From JAGPUQ01 sp036961295 (GTDB lineage: Bacteria; Pseudomonadota; Gammaproteobacteria; Pseudomonadales; Porticoccaceae), in assembly GCA_036961295.1 (NCBI GenBank), contig JBALVX010000001.1, forward strand, positions 558,001 to 622,000: a stretch of DNA of 64,000 nucleotides, written 5' to 3'. A program made the position numbers and the translations under genes. Shown piece by piece: positions 24,542 to 32,814 of the stretch. The notes under the pieces are model-generated. The model worked only from the letters and a program-made list of their open reading frames with translations, was not told the origin of the DNA and searched no databases. Within the stretch, counting starts at the first letter, position 1; every line of letters starts with the position of its first letter.

Positions 24542-26044
24542 ATGACTGCTAAAAAACTTAATATGAAGGACAAGTACCGCATGTTAACGCGGGATTTGGA
24601 TTGGGACTTTTCCTATCAGGATCGTAAGGAAGCATTTCCCTACGAAGAATTTGAAGGCATTAAAATTGTCGATTGGGACAAATGGGAAGACCCTTTTCGG
24701 ATGACGGTAGATTCTTACTGGAAATATCAGGCCGAAAAAGAAAAGAAATTGTATGCCGTTCTCGATGCCTTTGCGCAAAATAACGGGCACTTAAATATTT
24801 CCGATCCCCGTTATGTCAATGCGGTGAAATTATTTTTGACTGCGGTGACCCCGTTGGAATACCAGGCTTATCAAGGCTTTGCCCATGTGGGTAGACAGTT
24901 TGGTGGGGTTGGCGCACGGGTTGCCTCACAGATGCAGTCGATTGATGAGTTGCGTCACGTGCAGACCCAGGTTCATGCAATGAGCCACTACAATAAATTT
25001 TTTGATGGTCTGCACTCGCCTGCACATATGCACGATCGGGTTTGGTATTTATCGGTACCGAAATCATTTTTTGAAGATGCCAGATCTGCCGGGCCATTTG
25101 AATACCTGGTTGCGGTCAGTTTTTCCTTTGAGTACGTATTAACTAATTTGTTGTTTGTACCGTTTATGTCGGGTGCGGCTTATAACGGTGATATGGCTAC
25201 AGTAACGTTTGGGTTCAGTGCTCAGTCTGATGAGGCTCGGCATATGACCCTTGGCCTCGAGGTGATTAAATTTATCCTTGAACAACACGAGGACAATTTG
25301 CCTATCGTGCAAAAATGGATCGATAAGTGGTTTTGGCGAGGGAATCGTTTGTTGTCGATTGTGTCAACCATGATGGATTACATGTTGCCCAATAAAGTTA
25401 TGTCGTGGAGCGAAGCCTGGGACGTTTACTTCGAAGAAGGTGGTGGTGCCTTGTTTAAAGATTTGGCGCGTTACGGTATTAAACCCCCGAAATACTCGGA
25501 ACAATGCAAGATTGAAAAGCAACATATTTCGCACCAGTTATGGTGGACGTTTTATACCCATGGTTTCGCCACGGCGTTTCAAACATGGATTCCGACCGAC
25601 GAAGAAATGGATTGGTTGAGTGAGAAGTATCCGGATACCTTCGATAAATATTACCGGCCGCGTTGGGAGTATGCGCGAAAAATGGAAGAGAAGGGTGAGC
25701 GTTTTTCCTTCCCGGGTTTGCCAATGCTGTGCCAGACTTGCCAAATCCCAATGGTGTTTACCGAGCAGGATGATCCTACGATGACTACCTATCGGGCTAG
25801 TGAATATAAAGACGAGCACTACAATTTTTGCTCGGACGGTTGTAAGGATATTTTTGACGACGAACCTGAGAAATATGTTCAGGCATGGCTCCCTGTTCAT
25901 CAAATATTCCAGGGTAATTGCGGTGGCCCGGATTTGGACGATATCCTCAGTAAGTATTACAACTTTAACCTCGGGGCTGATAATGCCGACATGAAGGATT
26001 CTGGTGATATGCAGCGCTGGAAATCGTGGAAGGGTGTCGCGTAA
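24542..26044 (+). CDS. dmpN: Phenol hydroxylase oxygenase alpha subunit P3 (di-iron)
   Basis: This is the 500-residue catalytic subunit. The di-iron ligands are visible as E106, E136-x-x-H139, E197 and E231-x-x-H234. Near the C-terminus is a YHS-type zinc-like segment (CQTC at about 399-402, then FCSDGC) typical of P3. It hydroxylates phenol and alkylphenols to catechols using O2 and electrons from P5. All ligands are intact, so the enzyme should be functional. Similarity to DmpN is evident along the full length. Confidence 0.96.
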   Translation: MTAKKLNMKDKYRMLTRDLDWDFSYQDRKEAFPYEEFEGIKIVDWDKWEDPFRMTVDSYWKYQAEKEKKLYAVLDAFAQNNGHLNISDPRYVNAVKLFLTAVTPLEYQAYQGFAHVGRQFGGVGARVASQMQSIDELRHVQTQVHAMSHYNKFFDGLHSPAHMHDRVWYLSVPKSFFEDARSAGPFEYLVAVSFSFEYVLTNLLFVPFMSGAAYNGDMATVTFGFSAQSDEARHMTLGLEVIKFILEQHEDNLPIVQKWIDKWFWRGNRLLSIVSTMMDYMLPNKVMSWSEAWDVYFEEGGGALFKDLARYGIKPPKYSEQCKIEKQHISHQLWWTFYTHGFATAFQTWIPTDEEMDWLSEKYPDTFDKYYRPRWEYARKMEEKGERFSFPGLPMLCQTCQIPMVFTEQDDPTMTTYRASEYKDEHYNFCSDGCKDIFDDEPEKYVQAWLPVHQIFQGNCGGPDLDDILSKYYNFNLGADNADMKDSGDMQRWKSWKGVA

Positions 26045-26077
26045 ATAATTTTAAATTTGATTTTGAGGTATGAATAG

Positions 26078-26440
26078 ATGCCAGTTAAAGCATTAGATGA
26101 AAATTATGTAGGTGAAGTTAAAGATCGCGTTGAGAATTTTAACGGTAACTACATCGTTCACATGGGATGGGATCACCATTTATTATTTGCTGCGCCGCTG
26201 GCGCTATTGCTCTCGCCGGATATGCTTTTTTCTGAATTATTGGAAAAAGTAATACCGGATTCTTTTGGTGCTCATCCAGAACTTGAGACTATCGATTGGG
26301 AGGGTGTTGAGTGGCATCTCGATGGCAAGCGATTCGAGCCTGATACTAGTAAAACCTTACAGCAGTTGGGTGTGGGGCATAAATCTTCGATTCGATTTAA
26401 TCCGCCCGGCTCTCTAGGTATTAACAACGCCGGTGTGTAA
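26078..26440 (+). CDS. dmpO: Phenol hydroxylase oxygenase gamma subunit P4
   Basis: This 120-residue small subunit is of the DmpO type, recognisable from VKALDENYVGEVKDRVENF and NYIVHMGWDHHLLFAAP. It completes the hydroxylase. In ordinary dmp operons the reductase gene dmpP comes next; here a zinc dehydrogenase and five tmo genes intervene, placing dmpP 4.7 kb downstream. Confidence 0.94.
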   Translation: MPVKALDENYVGEVKDRVENFNGNYIVHMGWDHHLLFAAPLALLLSPDMLFSELLEKVIPDSFGAHPELETIDWEGVEWHLDGKRFEPDTSKTLQQLGVGHKSSIRFNPPGSLGINNAGV

Positions 26441-26498
26441 ATGGATGCATTTAATGATTATATAATGTGACTAAAATGATAATCGAAAGTGGTCGGCG

Positions 26499-27578
26499 AT
26501 GAAGGCGGCGGTATATTTTGGCGAACGTGATATTCGCTGTACGAGTATCCCGGATGCGACTTTGGATGTTGATCATGGTGTTTTGGTAGAGGTGTTGGCA
26601 ACATCAATTTGCGGTTCTGATTTACATATGTATCGGGGCGCGATGGATGACTTTATGCTGAGTGGTAGCTCGCAAACCGGCCATGAGTTGTGTGGTCGAG
26701 TACTTGAGATCGGTAGCGCTGTTGGTAACTTTAAAAAAGGTGATCGTATTTCGATGGCCTACTCCTGTTCTTGTGGCGATTGCTATATGTGTCATGTTGG
26801 TCAAACAGCGCACTGCCTGACCACTAGTAAAGCCGTGTATGGTTTCGGTGCGCCATTTGGCGATATGAATGGCACGCACGCTGAAGCCTTAGTATTACCT
26901 CATGCCGATGCTCATGCCATGCTTCTGCCAGAGGGGATTTCAGATCAAGCGGCTTTAACACTTTCCTGTAATTTACCTGCAGCTTATATCGCCAATGAGC
27001 TGGCGAACGTGCAACCCGGTGAAACCGTGGCTCTTATTGGCGCTGGGCCTACCGGTTTAATGGCGCTGGATATTTTGTTGAGTCAAGGTGCTAGTAATGT
27101 CACAGTATTCGATCCTCTGGCCTATCGTTTAACGTTAGCGGCTAATAAGGGCGCTCATACCGTTGATTTGAGTAGCGTTGATTTGACTACCGGTGATGAT
27201 CCGCTTGCTGTTGCCCTGGAAATCACTAAGGGAATCGGTTTTGATAAGGTTATCGAAATGGTGGGTTTTCGCGAGAGTTTGCGTCTTGCGATCGATATAG
27301 TGCGTCCCGGTGGTACTGTTGCAGCGCTGGGGGTATTTACCGATGCTGACTTCGAGCTACCCCTTGCCGATAGTTTTTTAAGAAATATCACGTTGCACAT
27401 GAATGGTTTTGCTAGTGTGCAACCTTATATGTGGAAGTGCTTGAGATTACTCGAACGCGGAGTCATTAACTCCGACGAATATTTTACGCATCGCTATTCG
27501 TTAGATGATGTAGATAAGGCGTTTGCTGACTTCGCCGATAAGTCGGACTATATTGTTAAAACCTTGATTAAACCCTAG
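26499..27578 (+). CDS. Zinc-dependent alcohol dehydrogenase inserted in the dmp operon
   Basis: This 359-residue MDR enzyme has catalytic zinc motifs CGSDLHMYRG and GHELCG, four structural-zinc cysteines in CSCGDCYMC plus C, and the Rossmann motif GAGPTGLMA. It lies 58 bp after P4 and only 9 bp before tmoA, so it is cotranscribed with both monooxygenases. A plausible job is oxidation of a benzylic or side-chain alcohol formed by toluene or alkylbenzene monooxygenation, or detoxification of the aldehyde. No such gene is part of the standard dmp or tmo operons. The substrate is unknown. Confidence 0.88.
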   Translation: MKAAVYFGERDIRCTSIPDATLDVDHGVLVEVLATSICGSDLHMYRGAMDDFMLSGSSQTGHELCGRVLEIGSAVGNFKKGDRISMAYSCSCGDCYMCHVGQTAHCLTTSKAVYGFGAPFGDMNGTHAEALVLPHADAHAMLLPEGISDQAALTLSCNLPAAYIANELANVQPGETVALIGAGPTGLMALDILLSQGASNVTVFDPLAYRLTLAANKGAHTVDLSSVDLTTGDDPLAVALEITKGIGFDKVIEMVGFRESLRLAIDIVRPGGTVAALGVFTDADFELPLADSFLRNITLHMNGFASVQPYMWKCLRLLERGVINSDEYFTHRYSLDDVDKAFADFADKSDYIVKTLIKP

Positions 27579-27587
27579 GAGAAAGTC

Positions 27588-29078
27588 ATGGCTTTGATGA
27601 ATCGTGAAGAATGGTACGACTTGACTAAGTTGACCAACTGGACATCGACCTACGTTGGTGAAGAAGATATTTTCCCCGAGGAAATGTCTGGCTGCCGAGG
27701 TATTCCGATGGAAGCCTGGGAGGTCTACGACGAGCCCTACAAAGTGTCCTATGACGAATATGTATGTACCCAAAGAGAAAAAGACGCCGGAGCTTACTCG
27801 GTAAAAGCGGCTTTAGAGCGAGATGCTTTTGTCGATCGTGCGGATCCCGGTTGGGTTTCGACTATGCAGCAGCACTACGGCGCAATCGCGGTAAACGAGT
27901 ATGCGGCGAGTATTGCCGAAGCGCGCATGGCACGGTTTGCAAAAGCCCCGGGTAATCGCAATATGGCGATTTTCGGTATGTTGGATGAAGTTCGTCACGG
28001 GCAAATACAGTTGTATTTTCCGCACTCCAATACTAAACGCAGTCGCCAGTGGGACTGGGCGCACAAGGCGATGCACACTAATGAGTGGGCATCGATAGCC
28101 GCTCGTCACACCTTTGACGATATTATGATGGCAAGGGATTCCCTGGCTGTCTCTATTATGCTGACCTTTGCCTTCGAGACCGGCTTTACCAACATGCAGT
28201 TTCTTGGCCTTGCAGCGGATGCGGCGGAGAACGGTGATCACACCTTTGCCAGTCTGATTTCATCGATTCAAACAGATGAGTCTCGCCATGCGCAACAGGG
28301 CGGGCCCAATCTTGAAATCATGATTGCTAATGGGCATAAAGAAGAAGCGCAAAAACTGATCGATGTGGCGATCTGGCGTTCCTGGAAGTTGTTTTCGGTT
28401 TTGACTGGCCCGGCGATGGATTACTACACGCCCCTGGCACATCGAAAGCAATCATTTAAAGAGTTTATGCAGGAGTGGATTGTGGCTCAATTTGAGCGAC
28501 AATTATTAGACCTTGGTCTCGACTTGCCCTGGTATTGGGATACGTTTATTAACGACATAAGTATTACCCATCACGGTATGCACATGGGAGTATGGTATTG
28601 GCGACCTACCGTGTGGTGGAATCCTGCGGCGGGTGTTTCTCCCGACGAACGCGATTGGCTTGAAGAAAAATATCCGGGTTGGAATCAGCGTTGGGGGCGT
28701 TGCTGGGATGTTATTACGGACAACATCAATGCCGGGCGGATGGAACTTACCTTTCCGGAAACCTTACCGACGGTTTGTAACATGTGCCAGTTACCGATAG
28801 TTGGTATTCCCGGAGATGACTGGGACGTAAAGGATTATCAATATGAATACGAAGGTAGGTTGTACCACTTTGGCTCCGAAGTTGATTTATGGTGTTTTAA
28901 AACTGACCCGCAACGCTATCAGCATCATATGTCTATTGTTGATCGTTTTCTTGCCGGTGAGATTCAACCCATGGACTTACATGGTGCGTTAACCTACATG
29001 GGTTTACAGCCAGGTGAAATGGGCGATGATGCCCACAATTATGCCTGGGCGGCGAAGTTTCAGAGCGAAGTTGCCTAG
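27588..29078 (+). CDS. tmoA: Toluene-4-monooxygenase-type hydroxylase alpha subunit (di-iron)
   Basis: This 496-residue catalytic subunit is highly similar to TmoA throughout. Numbering matches TmoA: ligands E104, E134, H137, E197, E231, H234 are all present, as are the pocket residues I100, A107, Q141, T201 and F205. Position 103, G in TmoA and a known determinant of regiospecificity, is N here. The enzyme hydroxylates toluene or related arenes to phenols, which the phenol hydroxylase encoded upstream can convert to catechols. It is embedded in the dmp operon. Confidence 0.95.
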   Translation: MALMNREEWYDLTKLTNWTSTYVGEEDIFPEEMSGCRGIPMEAWEVYDEPYKVSYDEYVCTQREKDAGAYSVKAALERDAFVDRADPGWVSTMQQHYGAIAVNEYAASIAEARMARFAKAPGNRNMAIFGMLDEVRHGQIQLYFPHSNTKRSRQWDWAHKAMHTNEWASIAARHTFDDIMMARDSLAVSIMLTFAFETGFTNMQFLGLAADAAENGDHTFASLISSIQTDESRHAQQGGPNLEIMIANGHKEEAQKLIDVAIWRSWKLFSVLTGPAMDYYTPLAHRKQSFKEFMQEWIVAQFERQLLDLGLDLPWYWDTFINDISITHHGMHMGVWYWRPTVWWNPAAGVSPDERDWLEEKYPGWNQRWGRCWDVITDNINAGRMELTFPETLPTVCNMCQLPIVGIPGDDWDVKDYQYEYEGRLYHFGSEVDLWCFKTDPQRYQHHMSIVDRFLAGEIQPMDLHGALTYMGLQPGEMGDDAHNYAWAAKFQSEVA

Positions 29079-29109
29079 GTAAAACCAGAGCGAAACGGAG
29101 GATTTGGGA

Positions 29110-29370
29110 ATGGCTTTATTTCCCCTACATTCAAATTTTCAGGGAGACTTCGTCATTAACGTAGTGGCGGTTGACGACGGTGACACCATGGATCAGGTAG
29201 CGGAAAAATGTGCCTATCATTCGGTTGGACGGCGTGTGCAAGCCCAGCCTGGGAAAGTTATGCGGGTTCGTCGTCACCAGGATCAAAGTTTATTTCCGCG
29301 TGCGATGAAGGTTTTAGAGTCAAAACTTCGTCCTACCGAAACAATCGATATCGTGTTTTTAGATGAGTAA
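29110..29370 (+). CDS. tmoB: Toluene monooxygenase gamma subunit
   Basis: This 86-residue ubiquitin-like small subunit is of the TmoB type, with MDQVAEKCAYHSVGRRV and the late LRPTETIDIVFLDE. I use the ATG at 29110, which follows GGAGG; a TTG two codons earlier is also in frame. It is a structural subunit of the (alpha-beta-gamma)2 hydroxylase. Confidence 0.93.
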   Translation: MALFPLHSNFQGDFVINVVAVDDGDTMDQVAEKCAYHSVGRRVQAQPGKVMRVRRHQDQSLFPRAMKVLESKLRPTETIDIVFLDE

Positions 29371-29417
29371 TTTTTTGACTTGATAAAGTAGGTGCGGGTG
29401 CATTACCTGGAGTGATA

Positions 29418-29753
29418 ATGGCTTTTGAGAAACTGTGTACGGTTGATGAAGTGTGGGAAGGAGAAATGGAATCTTTTGAAACCGGTGATGGAGTCACGGT
29501 ATTGATTGTGTCGATGGAAAGCGGAATTAAGGCTTACCAAGGTATGTGCCCACATCAGGAGATCGAACTGGCAGAGGGGGAGTTTGATGGCAAAGTGCTG
29601 ACCTGCCGAGCCCACCTTTGGCGGTTTGATGCAGGTACTGGTGAGGGTATTAACCCCAGAGACGTTTGTCTGGCCGAGTATCCGGTTAAGCTGGATGGCG
29701 ATGATATTTATGTGGATGTGGCGGGGGTAGAGCCTTTGCGTGCCCATAGTTAA
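29418..29753 (+). CDS. tmoC: Toluene monooxygenase Rieske ferredoxin
   Basis: This 111-residue Rieske protein has [2Fe-2S] ligands C44-x-H46 in CPHQ and C63-x2-H66 in CRAHLW. It passes electrons to the tmoA hydroxylase. It closely follows TmoC, including the GINPRDVCLAEYPV segment and a C-terminal AHS. The ATG at 29418 follows GGAG. Its usual reductase partner TmoF is not encoded here; the only reductase in the operon is DmpP. It might also serve the orphan Rieske dioxygenases of the window, which is speculative. Confidence 0.94.
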   Translation: MAFEKLCTVDEVWEGEMESFETGDGVTVLIVSMESGIKAYQGMCPHQEIELAEGEFDGKVLTCRAHLWRFDAGTGEGINPRDVCLAEYPVKLDGDDIYVDVAGVEPLRAHS

Positions 29754-29802
29754 CCGTCCCTATTTAATGTGCAGTATTAATCTGCAGTAACAGGAAGACC
29801 AA

Positions 29803-30111
29803 ATGACAGAATTAAAAAATGCCCATCTTAACAACAAGGTTGGGCCTGTGGTTCGGGCTGGAGAAATAGCCGTAGCAGTATGCGAGGCAGTGGTTGTAGA
29901 CAATCCCGGTAAAGACATACAAATTGAAGACAAGATGGCCTATGTCAGAATTCAGGCAGACGACGAATTGATTTTAAGACGAGAAACCCTGGAAGAAATG
30001 GTCGGTCGTGAGTTCGAAATGCGAGAGCTGGAAATTAATCTAGCTTCATTCGCAGGAAAAATAGAATTCAAATCCGATTATGTACGATTTTATTTTACTA
30101 AACATTTGTAA
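29803..30111 (+). CDS. tmoD: Toluene monooxygenase effector protein
   Basis: This 102-residue regulatory protein is of the T4moD type: NKVGPVVRAGEIAV, then VDNPGK, YVRIQADDELILRRETLEE and the final FAGKIEFKSDYVRFYF. It binds the hydroxylase near the active site and improves coupling and regiospecificity. The phenol hydroxylase has its own effector (dmpM), so the two complexes keep separate effectors even though they appear to share a reductase. Confidence 0.93.
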   Translation: MTELKNAHLNNKVGPVVRAGEIAVAVCEAVVVDNPGKDIQIEDKMAYVRIQADDELILRRETLEEMVGREFEMRELEINLASFAGKIEFKSDYVRFYFTKHL

Positions 30112-30134
30112 TATTTAATACGGAAGCTGGTTCG

Positions 30135-31124
30135 ATGAGTGAAGCCCCCGAAATTCTAAAACCGTTAAAAACTTGGTCATACCTGGCTAACAAACGACGT
30201 AAGCCTAGTGAGTATGAGGTGGTATCGACCAACCTGCACACTCAAATGGAGGAGGGACGTTGGCGTCATGAAATTGGTGCAGATGTGCCAATGAGTCAAT
30301 GGTACAAGCGTTACCGAGCAGAGGGGCTATTACGACATGCAGATTGGGATGCTTTTCGAGATCCCGATCAGTTGGTTTATCGTAGTTATAATTTATTGCA
30401 GGACGGGCAGGAAACGTATGTGCGCGGCTTGTTCGATCAATTTAATGAGCGCGGTCACGATCAAATGTTGGAAGCCGATTGGGTGCGAACGTTGGAGCGG
30501 TTCTACACGCCGACACGCTACCTGTTTCACGGTGTGCAAATGGCTTCCGCGTATTTACATCAAATCGCACCGGCGAGCACGATTACTAACTGCGCCTGCT
30601 TTCAGGCTGGCGATTCCCTACGTTGGGTGAGCCATACCAGTTACCGGACCCAGGAACTGGCCAATGGCTGGAATACTCAAGGCTTTAGTTTGGGTGGTTC
30701 GGAACGCAACACCTGGGAAAGCGATCCAGCGTGGCAAGGCATGCGTAAGCTGATAGAAAATATGCTTGTTAGCTACGATTGGGGTGAGAGCTTTTTTTCC
30801 ATAAACCTGATCGCAAAGCCCGTTATTAATAGCGTGGTACTGGGGGGGCTTGCCAAACTCGCTCGCGAAAATAATGACATGCTGCTCGACCTGTTATGTC
30901 AGGCTCAATTAAGGGACGCGGAGCGCCATTTACGTTGGACTCGAGCGCTGGTGGAAATGGCCTTGCTCGAGCCTGCCAACCGAGACGTATTAACATCCTG
31001 GAAAAACAAGTGGATGCCCCTGGCGGAAGAGGCGGCGAGCTCCTTTGGTGATGCCTTGGGGCCAGGTTTAAGCGAGAGCTGCCTTCAGGATCTCGGGACA
31101 TTGCATGCAAGTTTGGGTATTTGA
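30135..31124 (+). CDS. tmoE: Toluene monooxygenase hydroxylase beta subunit
   Basis: This 329-residue ferritin-like subunit lacks metal ligands and is similar to TmoE: LKPLKTWSYLANKRRKPSEYE at the start, then WYKRYRAEG, FRDPDQLVYRSYN and LRDAERHLRWTRALVEMAL. It completes the tmoABCDE set. No tmoF follows; the next gene is dmpP. Confidence 0.93.
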   Translation: MSEAPEILKPLKTWSYLANKRRKPSEYEVVSTNLHTQMEEGRWRHEIGADVPMSQWYKRYRAEGLLRHADWDAFRDPDQLVYRSYNLLQDGQETYVRGLFDQFNERGHDQMLEADWVRTLERFYTPTRYLFHGVQMASAYLHQIAPASTITNCACFQAGDSLRWVSHTSYRTQELANGWNTQGFSLGGSERNTWESDPAWQGMRKLIENMLVSYDWGESFFSINLIAKPVINSVVLGGLAKLARENNDMLLDLLCQAQLRDAERHLRWTRALVEMALLEPANRDVLTSWKNKWMPLAEEAASSFGDALGPGLSESCLQDLGTLHASLGI

Positions 31125-31185
31125 GGTAGGCATTCACCGACCTGTGTAGTCAGCGCTAGTTGTAGTTATTGGAGAGTAGTGAAAT

Positions 31186-32247
31186 ATGAGTTACCAGGTC
31201 ACTATCGAACCTACGGGTGATATTGTTTCAGTGGAGGAGGGGCAAACCATTCTCGACGCAGCGTTGCGTCAAGGCGTATGGTTGCCCTTTGCCTGTGGCC
31301 ACGGTACTTGTGCAACGTGCAAGGTGGAGTTGCTCGAAGGTGATGTTGATATCGGTATGGCATCGTCATTCGCATTGATGGATGTAGAGCGGGATGAAGG
31401 CAAAATACTGGCCTGCTGTGCTATCCCGGAAAGCGATGTAATCATTGAAGCGGATATCGATGTTGATCCCGATTTTTTGGGTCTTCTGGTGGAGGACTTT
31501 AAGGCCACGGTGGTTGGTATCGAATCGCTGTCGCCAACCATTAAAGGTCTGCAATTGGAATTGGATCGGGACATCGCTTTTCAAGCGGGACAGTATATTA
31601 ACCTTGATATTCCCGATATTGAGGGTTCCCGCGCTTTTTCTATCGCTAATCCATCCAGTGAAAAACGCGTGCTTGAATTACATGTGCGCATGATTCCAGA
31701 GGGCCTGGCAACTACCTATATTCATCAAACCCTACAGGTGGGCGACGAGCTCAAATTGTCCGGCCCTTACGGACAATTCTTTGTTCGTAAGTCAGATCCT
31801 CAGGATATTATATTTATCGCCGGTGGCTCAGGTCTGTCTAGTCCCGAGTCAATGGTTATTGATATGCTTGAGCAGGATGATACGCGTAATATTCACCTGT
31901 TTCAGGGAGCGCGCAACGTTGGCGAGCTGTATCATCGAGAGCGCTTTGAGCAGCTGGCACGCGCGCATAACAATTTTACCTATACCCCGGCACTTAACGA
32001 ACCGGAGCCGGAAGATGACTGGCAAGGGTTTGTGGGCTTTGTTCACGAAGCGGCCGTGGCGCACTTTGATGGTAAATTTGCTGGCCACAAGGCCTATTTA
32101 TGTGGTCCGCCGCCGATGATTGATGCCGCTATTACCGCATTAATGCAGGGTAGATTATTTGAACGCGATATCCATATGGAGCGATTTTTAACTGCCGCCG
32201 ATGGCGCTGTGGCGGTACAAAGAAGCGCATTATTTAAACGCATTTAA
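31186..32247 (+). CDS. dmpP: Phenol hydroxylase reductase P5
   Basis: This 353-residue NADH reductase has an N-terminal plant-type [2Fe-2S] domain (C37, C42, C45, C77), a FAD domain with RAFSIAN, and an NAD domain with GGSGLSSPESM and a YLCGPPPM motif. It is closely similar to DmpP, including the C-terminal SALFKRI. In standard operons it directly follows dmpO; here tmo genes separate them. As the only reductase in the operon it probably feeds P3 directly and may also reduce the TmoC ferredoxin. Confidence 0.95.
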   Translation: MSYQVTIEPTGDIVSVEEGQTILDAALRQGVWLPFACGHGTCATCKVELLEGDVDIGMASSFALMDVERDEGKILACCAIPESDVIIEADIDVDPDFLGLLVEDFKATVVGIESLSPTIKGLQLELDRDIAFQAGQYINLDIPDIEGSRAFSIANPSSEKRVLELHVRMIPEGLATTYIHQTLQVGDELKLSGPYGQFFVRKSDPQDIIFIAGGSGLSSPESMVIDMLEQDDTRNIHLFQGARNVGELYHRERFEQLARAHNNFTYTPALNEPEPEDDWQGFVGFVHEAAVAHFDGKFAGHKAYLCGPPPMIDAAITALMQGRLFERDIHMERFLTAADGAVAVQRSALFKRI

Positions 32248-32311
32248 TCGACAGGCTGATTGCCGTAGACAAGTGAATGGATGTGAATGGATAGGAGAGG
32301 TTTGATTTTTA

Positions 32312-32617
32312 GTGGAGAGCTATAAGGTAACGATTGTTGATTCCGATGAAAGTTACATCTGCGACAGCACTCAGAATTTACTCAAGGGCATGGTGCAGCT
32401 GGGCCGCAAGGGCATTCCGGTGGGTTGTCGCGGCGGTGGCTGTGGCGTCTGTAAGGTTCAGGTTCTGAGTGGGACTTATACCAGTAAACGCATGAGCCGA
32501 GAGCACGTCAGTGTCGAGGACGAAGCCGAGGGCAGGGTGCTGGCCTGTCGTACCTGGCCGACCTCAAGTATCGAGTTACAGGTTGTGGGTCAATTACAGC
32601 GGGCGGTTACTCGATAG
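32312..32617 (+). CDS. dmpQ: Plant-type [2Fe-2S] ferredoxin, catechol 2,3-dioxygenase reactivation
   Basis: This 101-residue ferredoxin has cysteine ligands C39, C44, C47 and C79. It starts with GTG after AGGAG. DmpQ/XylT proteins re-reduce the oxidised iron of catechol 2,3-dioxygenase when it is inactivated by alkylcatechols. It lies between dmpP and dmpB, its classical position. Confidence 0.93.
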   Translation: MESYKVTIVDSDESYICDSTQNLLKGMVQLGRKGIPVGCRGGGCGVCKVQVLSGTYTSKRMSREHVSVEDEAEGRVLACRTWPTSSIELQVVGQLQRAVTR

Positions 32618-32814
32618 CGCTTACTTGATAACGCTTAGCTGATAACTCTTACCTGGGAAGGCAAGCGCTGATAGAATCGGGGAGGAAAGTAGCGTTGATA
32701 CCGCGCATATGAATAATGTGTGATTATGCCGCGGTGAGCTAACACGTGAAAAATGCATTAAAATTGATCTAATAAATATTAATTCAGTCAGTGAATAAAT
32801 AGGAGTAAAGAGTT

